Positions 51,071-59,693 of a DNA stretch of 64,000 nucleotides are shown here, piece by piece. Below the pieces are notes generated by a model. It saw nothing but the letters and a program-made list of their open reading frames with translations. It did no database searches and was not told where the DNA came from. The stretch lies in the NCBI RefSeq assembly GCF_002998925.1, contig NZ_CP027228.1:682001-746000 (forward strand), written 5' to 3'. Position numbers and translations under genes: made by a program. Numbering within the stretch: the stretch's first letter is position 1; each line of letters opens with the position of its first letter. This DNA is from Mogibacterium diversum. Lineage in GTDB: Bacteria > Bacillota > Clostridia > Peptostreptococcales > Anaerovoracaceae.

Positions 51071-52807
51071 CTAGTTAATGTAAATCATCGCAATCATCAG
51101 AATCAGCGCAAACATCGAAACCGATATCTCAATTACGACTCCGATATCGCGATCTTCATTCTCAAACGAAATATTTCTAATAGCACCATTTCTTGAGTTC
51201 TCTGTCCATTTATATGGATTCCCTAGTCTCTCGCCAAGGAAATGCACGAAGTTCAGCGATTTACTGTCTGCCCATGCCGTGAACCTATTAAGACCAACTG
51301 AAACACAATTAACGAACTTTGCCAGCGGCTTCCTAAAGAACCAGTCAAAATCTAATGAAAGTTCATCGTGCGGAAGCATCTTAACTCTGAAAATCCAGAA
51401 CACTAGTGTAGCCCCAACAAACAGTATTATATACTCCGCGATATGACTGATGTTAAACGGATTCACTGATATTTTGTACGGCATAATCCTATATAGAAGA
51501 GATGGATATACGCCCAGAATTATACATCCTGAAGCGCCTAGAATCATACCCATCTTCATACTCACAGGTATAGGCTTTACCTCGAACTCACTTCTAGCCT
51601 TGCCGAAGAACACAAACCAGTTCACCTTTAGAGCTACAGAGAGCCATGTTCCTATTGATGTCACGGTAAGCAGCAGAGCTGCTGTCTCATGTCCACTGAG
51701 ACTGACTGCGTGCATAATAATACTTTTGGAAGCAAAGCCATTCAAAAATGGCATACCTGCAATTGATAGCGAGGCTATGAGAAAAGTCCATGCTGTAATT
51801 GGCATCTTCTTCCTTAGTCCGCCTAATTCTGTAATTTTTCGCTTACCTGTTGCCATTATTACAGCCCCTGAGCACATCATAAGTACACCCTTGTATAGTA
51901 TATGGTTAAACGCATGAGATGACGCCCCATCGATTCCCCATGCTCCGCCTATAGCAAGCGCTGCAACCATATAGCCCAGCTGTGACATAATGTGATAGCT
52001 GAATAGCCTGCGGAGGTCATTTTCTAATAAAGCCATTAATACGCCATATAGCGCCATAAATACGCCAACATACACAAGTGCTTCAGTACCGGCAAAAATC
52101 CTTATCATAGCGTAAATACCAAGCTTTGTAGTGTATCCGCACATGTAAACTGTTCCTGCAATAGTAGACTCAGGATATGAGTCCGAAATCCACGAGCTAA
52201 ACGGCGGAACTAATGCATTTACCCCAACTCCAATTAGAACGAACCAGAATGTAGCTGAACCACCTAGTGCGGTAAATTTAGGAATTCCAAGAGAATTCGT
52301 CTGTGCTGCGTGCAGCAAGAAACCTACTAGAAGCATGTTTCCTCCAAATGCATGCATCAGAAGGTATCTAAGCGCGGACCTTGACGAACGCCTTGTGTGC
52401 CTTGCATATATCAGATATGCCGCACTAAATGCAGCAACCTCCCAGAACACGATCATGGTAATTATGTCACCTGCTAAAGTTGCAGCTATGATGCTGCCTC
52501 CATAGATAACTGAAACACCCTTCTCCCACTTGTCCTGTATGTCAAATGAGTAAATGGAGTTGATGACCATAATTATGCTGAAGATGATTACGAATATCAT
52601 TGATAATCTATCAACATGAATCATCTGCAGCTTGATATCTGGTGTAATCTGATACACCAAATGGCTGCTATTATTTAGTGTGAATAATCCAAGAATTCCC
52701 GATGCAGCTGCAACAATTGAACACGGCTTTTTAAATCTATCTGGTAGAACGAGGATTAACGCTCCAACCAGAATCATAAGGAGTCCAGGGTGAAAACTAT
52801 TTATCAT
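51071..52807 (-). CDS. Proton-conducting antiporter-like membrane subunit (MrpD/NuoL-M family), third copy
   Basis: 578 residues, about 14 helices, proton_antipo_M family: WEVAAFSAAYLIYARH (the helix-5 Glu), LLMHAFGGNMLL, SYHIMSQLGYMVAALAIGG and a SIAGMPFLNGFASKS patch. It has a longer C-terminus than the other two copies, with an amphipathic region and a final helix. I start it at the second of two tandem ATG codons (GGAGG seven bases upstream), overlapping the small upstream gene. As the last gene it may be an extra pump module. Confidence 0.88.
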   Translation of the reverse strand: MINSFHPGLLMILVGALILVLPDRFKKPCSIVAAASGILGLFTLNNSSHLVYQITPDIKLQMIHVDRLSMIFVIIFSIIMVINSIYSFDIQDKWEKGVSVIYGGSIIAATLAGDIITMIVFWEVAAFSAAYLIYARHTRRSSRSALRYLLMHAFGGNMLLVGFLLHAAQTNSLGIPKFTALGGSATFWFVLIGVGVNALVPPFSSWISDSYPESTIAGTVYMCGYTTKLGIYAMIRIFAGTEALVYVGVFMALYGVLMALLENDLRRLFSYHIMSQLGYMVAALAIGGAWGIDGASSHAFNHILYKGVLMMCSGAVIMATGKRKITELGGLRKKMPITAWTFLIASLSIAGMPFLNGFASKSIIMHAVSLSGHETAALLLTVTSIGTWLSVALKVNWFVFFGKARSEFEVKPIPVSMKMGMILGASGCIILGVYPSLLYRIMPYKISVNPFNISHIAEYIILFVGATLVFWIFRVKMLPHDELSLDFDWFFRKPLAKFVNCVSVGLNRFTAWADSKSLNFVHFLGERLGNPYKWTENSRNGAIRNISFENEDRDIGVVIEISVSMFALILMIAMIYIN

Positions 52808-53003
52808 CATCAGTCCTCCTTTCCAAATAAGACGCATCTAATCCAGCATGCTGAATAAGTTCCATTTCTTCATTTATTTCTGTGCCCTCGTAGTAATTCA
52901 CATTACGGCGTAAAAGCTTATTTAAGATAACCTTACTTATAAATACAAGCGCCAACGAGCCTACAAGAGAGAGTACGGTAAAATGTAATATCTCGTTTAA
53001 CAT
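52797..53003 (-). CDS. Small membrane protein in the Mrp/Mbh-like operon
   Basis: 68 residues: one N-terminal hydrophobic helix (about 7-28), a basic stretch (KLLRRN) and an acidic tail (GTEINEEMELIQHAG, RRTDDDK). It overlaps the flanking antiporter subunits at both ends, so it is translationally coupled and most likely real. It resembles no standard Mrp subunit that I recognise; it may be a small accessory or assembly subunit. Confidence 0.72.
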   Translation of the reverse strand: MLNEILHFTVLSLVGSLALVFISKVILNKLLRRNVNYYEGTEINEEMELIQHAGLDASYLERRTDDDK

Positions 53004-54514
53004 ATCACACCTCCCACATGGGCAAACACCGCTTCACCCGTGCTCATCGCTAGGTCTAGCAGGTGAAGTCCGAAGTTTGGAGCCACACCGAGTATCACAG
53101 ATACAGTCGCTGTGATAAGCAGCGGAACTAGCATCGTCTTGCTAGCTTCACCGTACGTATTGAACTCTGGATTCACCGGTTCTCTCTTAAAAGTAATAAG
53201 TACAACTGGCATCAGATACGTAAGTGCCAGTACTGCACTTACAATAAGTGTAGCACCAAATAGCAGCTGCCCTGTCTTGAGTGCACCCATGATGATATTT
53301 GCCTTACTTACAAATCCCACGAAAAATGGGAATCCTGCAATACCAAGCGAAGCAATCGTAAATGCATTCATAGTAACGGGCATTCTCCTGCCAAGTCCAA
53401 CCATTTCACTGATATCCTTCTTGTGAGTAGTCACAAATATCGCACCGGCACACATAAAGAGTGTAATCTTCATAAATGCATGAGCAACAAGATGATATAG
53501 AGCTCCCGCTGTGCTTAATGGAGACAGAATAGCTATTCCGAGTACGATATAAGACAGCTGCCCTATAGTTGAAAATGCAAGCCTAGCCTTTAGATTGTCT
53601 TTCTTAAGTGCTATCAGTGATGATATTAGAATAGTCGCTACTGCCATCCAAGCTAGTATAGTTGCACCACCGCACTCTCTAGCTAGCTTAGGTCCAAATA
53701 CATATAGCACCACCCTGAGTGTTGCAAATGCTCCAGCCTTTACGACTACTACAGCATGAAGGAGCGCACTTACAGGAGTAGGCGCTACCATCGCCGCAGG
53801 AAGCCAACTATGGAGAGGCATAACACCTGCCTTAACTATTCCTGCTCCTATCATCATCATAAATACAACTAGTGCCCAAGGCGCTGGTAGCATGCTTTTA
53901 TCCAGGAATCCACCCGGTTTAAACTCCATGTTACCTGATACAGAGTAAACTATGACCATAGCTGCAAAGAATATCTGCCCACTGATTAGCGTATATGCTA
54001 GATATTTCCTTCCAGATCTAGTACCTTCGGCATCACGATAATGCACAACTAACGGATAAGTCGCAATAGTAAGCACTTCGAAGAATATGAAAAATGTTAT
54101 CATGTTTGCTGCAAAGCAAATTCCCATGGCCGCTGACAGGCACATTGCAAAAGATGCATAATATCCGGTCTGATTTTTCTCGCCATGCCCTCTCATGTAT
54201 CCAACAGAATATATAGATGTTAATAGCCATAGCGTCGATGCGCTACATGCAAAAACAATTCCAGCTGTATCCACATTTAAAGTGAAATCTACGTCATCCA
54301 CTATCCTAAATAGTTCTAATCTTATAGTATGGCCAGCCAAAACAGCTGGTACCATTGAATATACGAGAACAATTTTAATAATTGCAGCTATAAAGGTTAT
54401 AGCTTCTCTTGCATTTTCCTTTATATGATCGCCGAGCACATATATAAGCCCAGATGCACATAGCGAAACTAATATCGCAAGAAGTGGGCGGATATTTAGA
54501 GAAATTAAATTCAT
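52997..54514 (-). CDS. Proton-conducting antiporter-like subunit (MrpD/HyfB-like), second copy
   Basis: 505 residues, about 14 helices: FFEVLTIATYPLVVHY (helix-5 Glu), KAGVMPLHSWLPAAMVAPTPVSALLHAVVVVKAGAF-type core segments, FSTIGQLSYIVLG and SIAGFPFFVGFVSK. The LHSWLP-A---PTPVSALLHA patch is the classical proton-translocation signature. It overlaps the preceding MnhD-like gene by four bases. A good channel core suggests it conducts H+ or Na+. Confidence 0.92.
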   Translation of the reverse strand: MNLISLNIRPLLAILVSLCASGLIYVLGDHIKENAREAITFIAAIIKIVLVYSMVPAVLAGHTIRLELFRIVDDVDFTLNVDTAGIVFACSASTLWLLTSIYSVGYMRGHGEKNQTGYYASFAMCLSAAMGICFAANMITFFIFFEVLTIATYPLVVHYRDAEGTRSGRKYLAYTLISGQIFFAAMVIVYSVSGNMEFKPGGFLDKSMLPAPWALVVFMMMIGAGIVKAGVMPLHSWLPAAMVAPTPVSALLHAVVVVKAGAFATLRVVLYVFGPKLARECGGATILAWMAVATILISSLIALKKDNLKARLAFSTIGQLSYIVLGIAILSPLSTAGALYHLVAHAFMKITLFMCAGAIFVTTHKKDISEMVGLGRRMPVTMNAFTIASLGIAGFPFFVGFVSKANIIMGALKTGQLLFGATLIVSAVLALTYLMPVVLITFKREPVNPEFNTYGEASKTMLVPLLITATVSVILGVAPNFGLHLLDLAMSTGEAVFAHVGGVIC

Positions 54515-55986
54515 ATTCCTACCCCCTTCACAGTCATCATAATCACATCTATAACGCTTACGTTAAGTATTCCTATAGCAATTATTGCTACAAAACAAGT
54601 TACAATCGCAATAAGCATAGATATAGGAAGTTCACGCACTTCTCCTTCTCGTCTATCGTTAAGCTCTGTCGGTTTATTAATAAAGATCTTCTCAATTAAC
54701 TTGAAGAAGTAAATCGCATTTAGCAAACTGCTAAGCACTAATACGGCTAAATACACAAACTGATGATTCTGTACAGCTCCTAGCGCAATGTACCATTTGC
54801 TGAAAAACCCTACAGTTGGCGGTATTCCGATCATCGAAAGTGAGGCCAAAACGATAAGAGCTGATGTAATAGGCATCTTCTTATAAATCCTGCCGAAACT
54901 CGAAAGCTCGAAGTTTCCGAATCTGTATCTGATTGCAGCTGAACTGAAGAAAAGCCCGCTCTTCATGAATACGTGTCCAATCAAATGCAAGAAGGCTCCA
55001 GCTAGTGCATATGAATTACCTATGGAAAAACCGAGTGTTATGTACCCAATCTGAGCAATAGATGAATATGCGAATATCTTTCTGATATCCTCCTGTGCCA
55101 TAGCTCTAATCGATCCATAGATAATACCAATGCAAGAGAGCACACCGATTATGGTTAGAAATAGATTAAAATACTTGAAATCTGTGCCATAGATAATATA
55201 CAGATATCTAAACATAGCGAGAGCTGGAATCTTACCCATTATTCCGACGATCAGCGGTCTAGAACCTGGTTCAGCATGTGCGTATGCCGATGGCTGCCAG
55301 CCGTGAAACGGGAACATTGGCATCTTGATGCCAAAAGCACCGATAAAAAGACACATGGAGACAGTCATCTGGACTGTATAGTCCTGTGAATCCAGAATGC
55401 TCCTCATATCAGTCATGTTTAGCGTCCCTGTTGATGCATATAGTATGCCGACACCGAGCAAGTACATGGTAGCTGCAACTGTACCCACTAGAAGATATCT
55501 AAAAGACGCTACTATTCCCCTGCTACCACCTAGAGCAATTAAACAATAACCAGAAAGTGAAGTAATCTCTAAGAATACGTATAGATTAAATACGTCGCCA
55601 GTTAGCGTCATACCACACATTCCGACTATTAACAAGCCTATAAGAGCATATGCTCCGCCTATAACCTTGCGTTCATTGGTAACTTCAAAATTCATGGTAT
55701 ATAGTACTGTAATAAATCCGAGGAGCAGAATTATCAAAACGATAATTGCACCGATTGAGTCGATATAAAATTCGATACCGTACGGTGCTTTATAGCCTCC
55801 AAATGTATATCGAATTGCGCCATCATGTATAACTTCAGCTAGAAGCTTTACCGAGCAAACAAAGGCCGCAAATATCGAAATTGCAACCACATTTCTTCCT
55901 AAGTGTTTATTTATCTTGGACAGTGGGAGTGACAGTAGCGCACTTATTAGTGGAAATAAAATAATAATTATTGGAAGATCATTCAT
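54511..55986 (-). CDS. mnhD: MnhD/MbhH-like antiporter subunit, first copy
   Basis: 491 residues, the copy at the canonical MrpD position directly after MnhC. Features: YVFLEITSLSGYCLIALGG (helix-5 Glu), FPFHGWQPSAYAHAEPGSRPLIVGIMGKI and YSSIAQIGYITLG. In other MrpD proteins this loop reads FPFHSWLP--Y--AP; the substitution HGWQPSAYAHAEP is typical of the MbhH/MnhD branch. Overlaps mnhC by four bases. Confidence 0.92.
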   Translation of the reverse strand: MNDLPIIIILFPLISALLSLPLSKINKHLGRNVVAISIFAAFVCSVKLLAEVIHDGAIRYTFGGYKAPYGIEFYIDSIGAIIVLIILLLGFITVLYTMNFEVTNERKVIGGAYALIGLLIVGMCGMTLTGDVFNLYVFLEITSLSGYCLIALGGSRGIVASFRYLLVGTVAATMYLLGVGILYASTGTLNMTDMRSILDSQDYTVQMTVSMCLFIGAFGIKMPMFPFHGWQPSAYAHAEPGSRPLIVGIMGKIPALAMFRYLYIIYGTDFKYFNLFLTIIGVLSCIGIIYGSIRAMAQEDIRKIFAYSSIAQIGYITLGFSIGNSYALAGAFLHLIGHVFMKSGLFFSSAAIRYRFGNFELSSFGRIYKKMPITSALIVLASLSMIGIPPTVGFFSKWYIALGAVQNHQFVYLAVLVLSSLLNAIYFFKLIEKIFINKPTELNDRREGEVRELPISMLIAIVTCFVAIIAIGILNVSVIDVIMMTVKGVGI

Positions 55987-56366
55987 TTGAAACGGTTCTC
56001 CCTTCTTATTATATCGTCCTCTTCTATGCTGCCATACTTTTCCTTAATTCTAGTTAGTAGCGCAAGTCCAACACCAGTAGTACCTAAACTTACAACGATT
56101 GCTGTTAGCATTAATCCATGGGGAATTGGGTTAACGTATTTATCAGCATTAACTATTGTATCTAGCGCAACAGGAATAGTTCCACCTTTCTTCTGAGCAA
56201 AGCATAGGTAGAAAAATATTACTGCAACCTGCATGATATTCATGCAAATGAGTTTCTTCATGTAGTTCTTACAAGAAACCATTCCATAAACTCCAAGTAG
56301 CAAAAGTAGTAAAGTTAAAAAATAAATCCCTTTACTTGCCAGAAGTCCATTTATCTGTGTCATCAT
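55983..56366 (-). CDS. mnhC: MnhC/MbhG-like subunit (NuoK-like)
   Basis: 127 residues, three helices, NuoK fold: LLGVYGMVSCKNYMKKLICMNIMQ and PIPHGLMLTAIVVSLGTTGVGLALL. The PHGLMLTAIV patch, with Glu replaced relative to NuoK, is typical for MnhC. It overlaps mnhB by 35 bases and mnhD by 4. The start is the first of two ATG codons, about nine bases from GAGGG. Confidence 0.92.
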   Translation of the reverse strand: MMTQINGLLASKGIYFLTLLLLLLGVYGMVSCKNYMKKLICMNIMQVAVIFFYLCFAQKKGGTIPVALDTIVNADKYVNPIPHGLMLTAIVVSLGTTGVGLALLTRIKEKYGSIEEDDIIRRENRFK

Positions 56367-57135
56367 CAAATCTTACCCTCTTCATAATCGCATTGAGAAT
56401 CGTGATAATAGTGCCCATTACTCCGATAGTTACGCCTATCTCAACGAGCAGAATTCCAATCGCATGTCGTTCTGCAGCGTGAACCGGAATTGGCAGATAG
56501 GTGTAATCCATGAATGAGCCTCCGTTGAACATCGGAACAACTCCTGTCATCACATATATCAAAACACCAATGCCTGCAATACTCGCCGAATTTTTGCCTG
56601 TCATCATAAACAAGTTTTTCTTATCGGGAATTACTAGAATATCAATGATATACGTCAATGCAATGAGCGCTCCAGACTGGAATCCTCCACCAAGGCTGAC
56701 TTCTCCATGAAATAATACATAGAATGCATATATCAAGATTAGCGGTCCAATGAGCGTAATCATTACATCCTTATTGATAGTCTTGTATGCAGGATCTCCG
56801 AGCTTATAACGGTGACCAAAATATCTCTTTGGCTGTACAATTCTATTCTTTGCCTTTGGTCTACCCGCCAGAATCATGATTACCCCTATTCCAGCTAGGA
56901 ACATAACTGTCGTCTCGAACATTGTATCGAATGCACGGTAGTCTACAATCATAGCAGTAACCATATTTGGAGAATTCGTATCCTGTACGGAATGCTCTAT
57001 ATAGTATTTTGAAACATGAAGTGCTGGTGCAGAGTCGATATCCCCAATTGCTGGGAGTACATCGATCTTAGCTACTATAACAAAGAGTAGCAGTATCGCC
57101 GCAATCAAAAATGTCATGTTAATATACTTGCGCAT
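56332..57135 (-). CDS. mnhB: MnhB/MbhF with an N-terminal MbhE-like domain
   Basis: 267 residues. The first 90 (helix, then YYIEHSVQDTNSPNMVTAMIVDYRAFDTMFETTVMF-like segments) correspond to the C-terminal region of MrpA, which in Mbh is the separate MbhE. The remainder is MnhB: LIGPLILIYAFYVLFHGEVSLGGGFQSGALIAL and a tail of three helices. The fusion of these two parts is normal in Clostridia. The GGGFQ motif near 150 marks MrpB. Confidence 0.9.
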   Translation of the reverse strand: MRKYINMTFLIAAILLLFVIVAKIDVLPAIGDIDSAPALHVSKYYIEHSVQDTNSPNMVTAMIVDYRAFDTMFETTVMFLAGIGVIMILAGRPKAKNRIVQPKRYFGHRYKLGDPAYKTINKDVMITLIGPLILIYAFYVLFHGEVSLGGGFQSGALIALTYIIDILVIPDKKNLFMMTGKNSASIAGIGVLIYVMTGVVPMFNGGSFMDYTYLPIPVHAAERHAIGILLVEIGVTIGVMGTIITILNAIMKRVRFDDDTDKWTSGK

Positions 57136-57377
57136 TACTTACACCGCCTATCTATACTCTTAAGTGTCATTATGAAGTAAATAGTTGAAATAACACCAAT
57201 TACAGCCTCTGTAAAGGCTACATCAGGTGCGCCCATGATAATGTACAGAAACATCGTTACAAAGCTGAATGCGCAATACACTACGACAACTGACACGAGG
57301 TCTTTATCAAATATAATCACGAGAGTAATAGATATTAAAGCGAGAAGTAGAATAGCTTCTACAAGAAATGAACTCAT
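57135..57377 (-). CDS. MbhD-like subunit (DUF4040, MrpA C-terminal homolog)
   Basis: 80 residues, three helices: FLVEAILLLALISITLVIIF, a middle helix, and MGAPDVAFTEAVIGVISTIYFIM. The GAPDVAFTEA patch is the signature of the DUF4040/MrpA C-terminal domain. It abuts mnhB (shared terminal base) and overlaps mnhG by four bases, so the gene is fully embedded. Confidence 0.9.
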   Translation of the reverse strand: MSSFLVEAILLLALISITLVIIFDKDLVSVVVVYCAFSFVTMFLYIIMGAPDVAFTEAVIGVISTIYFIMTLKSIDRRCK

Positions 57378-57733
57378 CTATCTTCCCTCCTTTTCATCCG
57401 CAGTATCATCCTGATTACCCCCATATGCTTCTTGTGATTATAATCCTGGTAATTCTTGGCATGAACCGATGTTATCATAATCAAATTAGTTCCGAGAGGA
57501 TTTGTAAGTAGTAGTAGAAAGAATATGATAAATACTTTTACTGATAATAATGTAAATCCTGTGTACACCATTATTCCTATAGTCATCATCAGTGCTCCGA
57601 AAGTTTCTCCTACACCAGAAGCATGAAGCCTTGTAAAAAAATCAGGAAATCTTATTACTCCAACTGCTGCTAAAGCCATAAACATAAAACCGAAGGAAAT
57701 AATAGTAATCGCCACGATGTTTTGTAAACTCAT
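57374..57733 (-). CDS. mnhG: MnhG/MbhC subunit
   Basis: 119 residues, three helices, with the MnhG hallmark AAVGVIRFPDFFTRLHASGVGETFG at about 22-46. A basic tail of about 20 residues (NYQDYNHKKHMG) follows the last helix. Overlaps its neighbours at both ends. Confidence 0.95.
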   Translation of the reverse strand: MSLQNIVAITIISFGFMFMALAAVGVIRFPDFFTRLHASGVGETFGALMMTIGIMVYTGFTLLSVKVFIIFFLLLLTNPLGTNLIMITSVHAKNYQDYNHKKHMGVIRMILRMKRREDR

Positions 57734-57993
57734 TACCTTCTACCTCCTATGAATTTAGCGAGAATAACAGTTGTTACGAACCCTAAAATCGCATAACTTA
57801 GTGCGATATCTATATGCATATCCATTCTGTTGTCAATCAAGCCAACGACTAAAATCAGCATAACGATATTCGTATTTATGACGAATAAAGCATTGAGCTT
57901 GTCGTATACCGTCTTACCTATAAACATCGTTATAACCATTACTATGACGATTGCAAGCAGACCAGCAAGAAGCGCGATAAAATAATTATGCAT
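57733..57993 (-). CDS. mnhF: MnhF/MbhB subunit
   Basis: 86 residues, three helices (about 5-25, 35-52, 60-80), with the conserved Asp-bearing helix end DRMD-type segment LIDNRMDMHIDIALSYAILGF. The second gene of the operon; overlaps mnhE by eight bases. Confidence 0.92.
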   Translation of the reverse strand: MHNYFIALLAGLLAIVIVMVITMFIGKTVYDKLNALFVINTNIVMLILVVGLIDNRMDMHIDIALSYAILGFVTTVILAKFIGGRR

Positions 57994-58696
57994 TAGACTT
58001 CTTCCTCCTTCTCTTGAATCGCTTTGATGTCAGTTCAACGACTTCCTTCTCCGTAAAGTCGTAATCAGTAACCACATCGACCACCTTGTAATCTATAGTC
58101 TCTCCGTAAAGTTTTGCAACACGCATCTGCATAGATCCATCTAGCAGTCCATCAGCAAACTCGCTATTTAGCGCGTGAACGGAGAAAACACCGCTATCAT
58201 AGATATCGATAGTTACAGTTCCCGGTGTTAATGTGATTGAATTTGCAAGAATCGCCCTTGCTGCCGGATTGTCGTAATCTGCCTTAAACCATACTACGAG
58301 AGGCTCAATTTTCATTTTAGAAGATAATACAATCTTAGAAACGTCTATTGCACTCTTAACGACCTCTTTCATAAGCCACAGAAAATAGATTAGCAGTTTT
58401 GGATAATTAGCATGAAGAATAAAATATGTTCGGTTAGATTTAAGCCCTCCGATGCGCAGAGAGCCCACTACGAAACATGAAATCAAAAACGAGGAAACAC
58501 ATCCATAAATTATAAATTTAACTGTAAATATTCCTGACATCACAATCCAGAGAAGCAATAACAAACCATAAACCTCGATGAAATTGAGGTACGGGTTGCT
58601 AGCTAGATGCCGGTCGCGAAAGAATTCCCTCATCTTTGCTTTTAACCTTTCATATATAAAATTGATTGAATTGATAACATTAATTTTAGTATACAT
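57986..58696 (-). CDS. mnhE: MnhE/MbhA subunit
   Basis: 236 residues: hydrophobic N-terminal region with two or three helices, LIYFLWLMKEVVKSAIDVSK, and the soluble part ANSITLTPGTVTIDIYDSGVFSVHALN, which is diagnostic of MnhE. It is the first gene of the operon. The N-terminus is uncertain: ATG 58696 and ATG 58633 each have a weak AAAGG site about twelve bases upstream; the shorter form would begin MREFF. Confidence 0.9.
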   Translation of the reverse strand: MYTKINVINSINFIYERLKAKMREFFRDRHLASNPYLNFIEVYGLLLLLWIVMSGIFTVKFIIYGCVSSFLISCFVVGSLRIGGLKSNRTYFILHANYPKLLIYFLWLMKEVVKSAIDVSKIVLSSKMKIEPLVVWFKADYDNPAARAILANSITLTPGTVTIDIYDSGVFSVHALNSEFADGLLDGSMQMRVAKLYGETIDYKVVDVVTDYDFTEKEVVELTSKRFKRRRKKSNA

Positions 58697-58742
58697 TATT
58701 ATTGACAACCTTTAAAGGCTTTTGTTCTATTAACCATACATA

Positions 58743-58770
58743 ATTGTATTATTTATGTTTCTGGTCTTAA
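58743..58770 (-). promoter_or_regulatory. Possible promoter of the Mrp/Mbh-like operon
   Basis: TTAAGA, 16-base spacer, TACAAT on the minus strand, in the divergent 172-base gap between mnhE and the radical SAM gene. The -35 is poor. Confidence 0.35.
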
Positions 58771-58806
58771 AAATGGTCATAACGCTGTATTTCGTTGTCA
58801 TTTCAA

Positions 58807-58835
58807 TTGCAAACAACTGTTCGAAATGGTATAAT
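58807..58835 (+). promoter_or_regulatory. Promoter of the radical SAM-lexA operon with embedded LexA box
   Basis: TTGCAA, 17-base spacer, TATAAT (-10 at 58830-58835). Inside it, 58810-58823 reads CAAAC-AACT-GTTCG, one base from the Gram-positive LexA consensus CGAAC-N4-GTTCG. An operator overlapping -35 and spacer would block RNA polymerase, so LexA repression of its own unit is expected. Confidence 0.78.
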
Positions 58836-58867
58836 TTAATGATTTTAGTATAGGGGGATAAACTAGA

Positions 58868-59683
58868 ATGAAAGATTTTATCAAAGAGGGACAAACTGTT
58901 ACCATGTTCGTTCCATACGACTGTAACAATTGTTGCCCTTTCTGTGTAAATAAAGAAGACTATAGAGATACATCTTCGTTCAATCTTGATAGATGCTACA
59001 GGTCTCTAGACTTACTAGACAAGATTTTACCGCACAACGATATAGTGCTTACCGGAGGTGAGCCTCTTGCAGATCTTGATGCGCTTCAGGACATACTTGA
59101 TCACATTAAGGATGGTCATCATGTGTACATCAACACAACACTGCCAACCAATGAGAATCAAGATATTCATAGAGTTGCAGCAGTGCTTAACAAAAATAAA
59201 GATAAGATTAGCTGCATTAATGTATCAAGACACCTTAAGCATTACGTCAAGGAATGCTCTGATGAGATTTTCGAGCTTCTTGAAGTCCCACATCGCATTA
59301 ACTGCGTTATTTTCCAGGATGCAACTGAAGCTGACACAAAGGAAAAACTGCTCAAGGTTCTAGATAGATTCTCTGGTCATGAGATACAACTTCGAGCTAA
59401 CTACTCTAAGTTGACACTTGATAACGTGTTCGACACAGAGCATGACGATTTATTCAAGCTAATCGATTCCATCGCTGAATACAAGGGACAGCTTGAAAAG
59501 GAACTGTTCCGTACTGGCTTCCTATTTCAGCTTGGAGACAGCAGAATCACTTATCACAAAACGCTTCCATACAGCAAAATCAATGGTAAAGTCGGTGATA
59601 TTATCATCAGACAAACTGGTGAAATATACGATGATTGGAATAATTACGGCGAAGAGATGACACTCAATTCACTTACTTTATAG
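58868..59683 (+). CDS. Radical SAM protein of unknown substrate, co-transcribed with lexA
   Basis: 271 residues. Radical SAM motif at C19, C23 and C26 (in the run CNNCCPFC), with a fourth Cys at 22, and GGEP at 63-66. The barrel is plausible in the first 200 residues, and the C-terminal 70 carry no recognisable second cluster motif (few Cys). The family resembles small MoaA-like or organic-radical-activating radical SAM proteins, but I cannot name a product. It is the first gene of the unit, 10 bases before lexA, behind a promoter with a LexA-like box. Confidence 0.78.
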   Translation: MKDFIKEGQTVTMFVPYDCNNCCPFCVNKEDYRDTSSFNLDRCYRSLDLLDKILPHNDIVLTGGEPLADLDALQDILDHIKDGHHVYINTTLPTNENQDIHRVAAVLNKNKDKISCINVSRHLKHYVKECSDEIFELLEVPHRINCVIFQDATEADTKEKLLKVLDRFSGHEIQLRANYSKLTLDNVFDTEHDDLFKLIDSIAEYKGQLEKELFRTGFLFQLGDSRITYHKTLPYSKINGKVGDIIIRQTGEIYDDWNNYGEEMTLNSLTL

Positions 59684-59693
59684 AGGATTTGAC

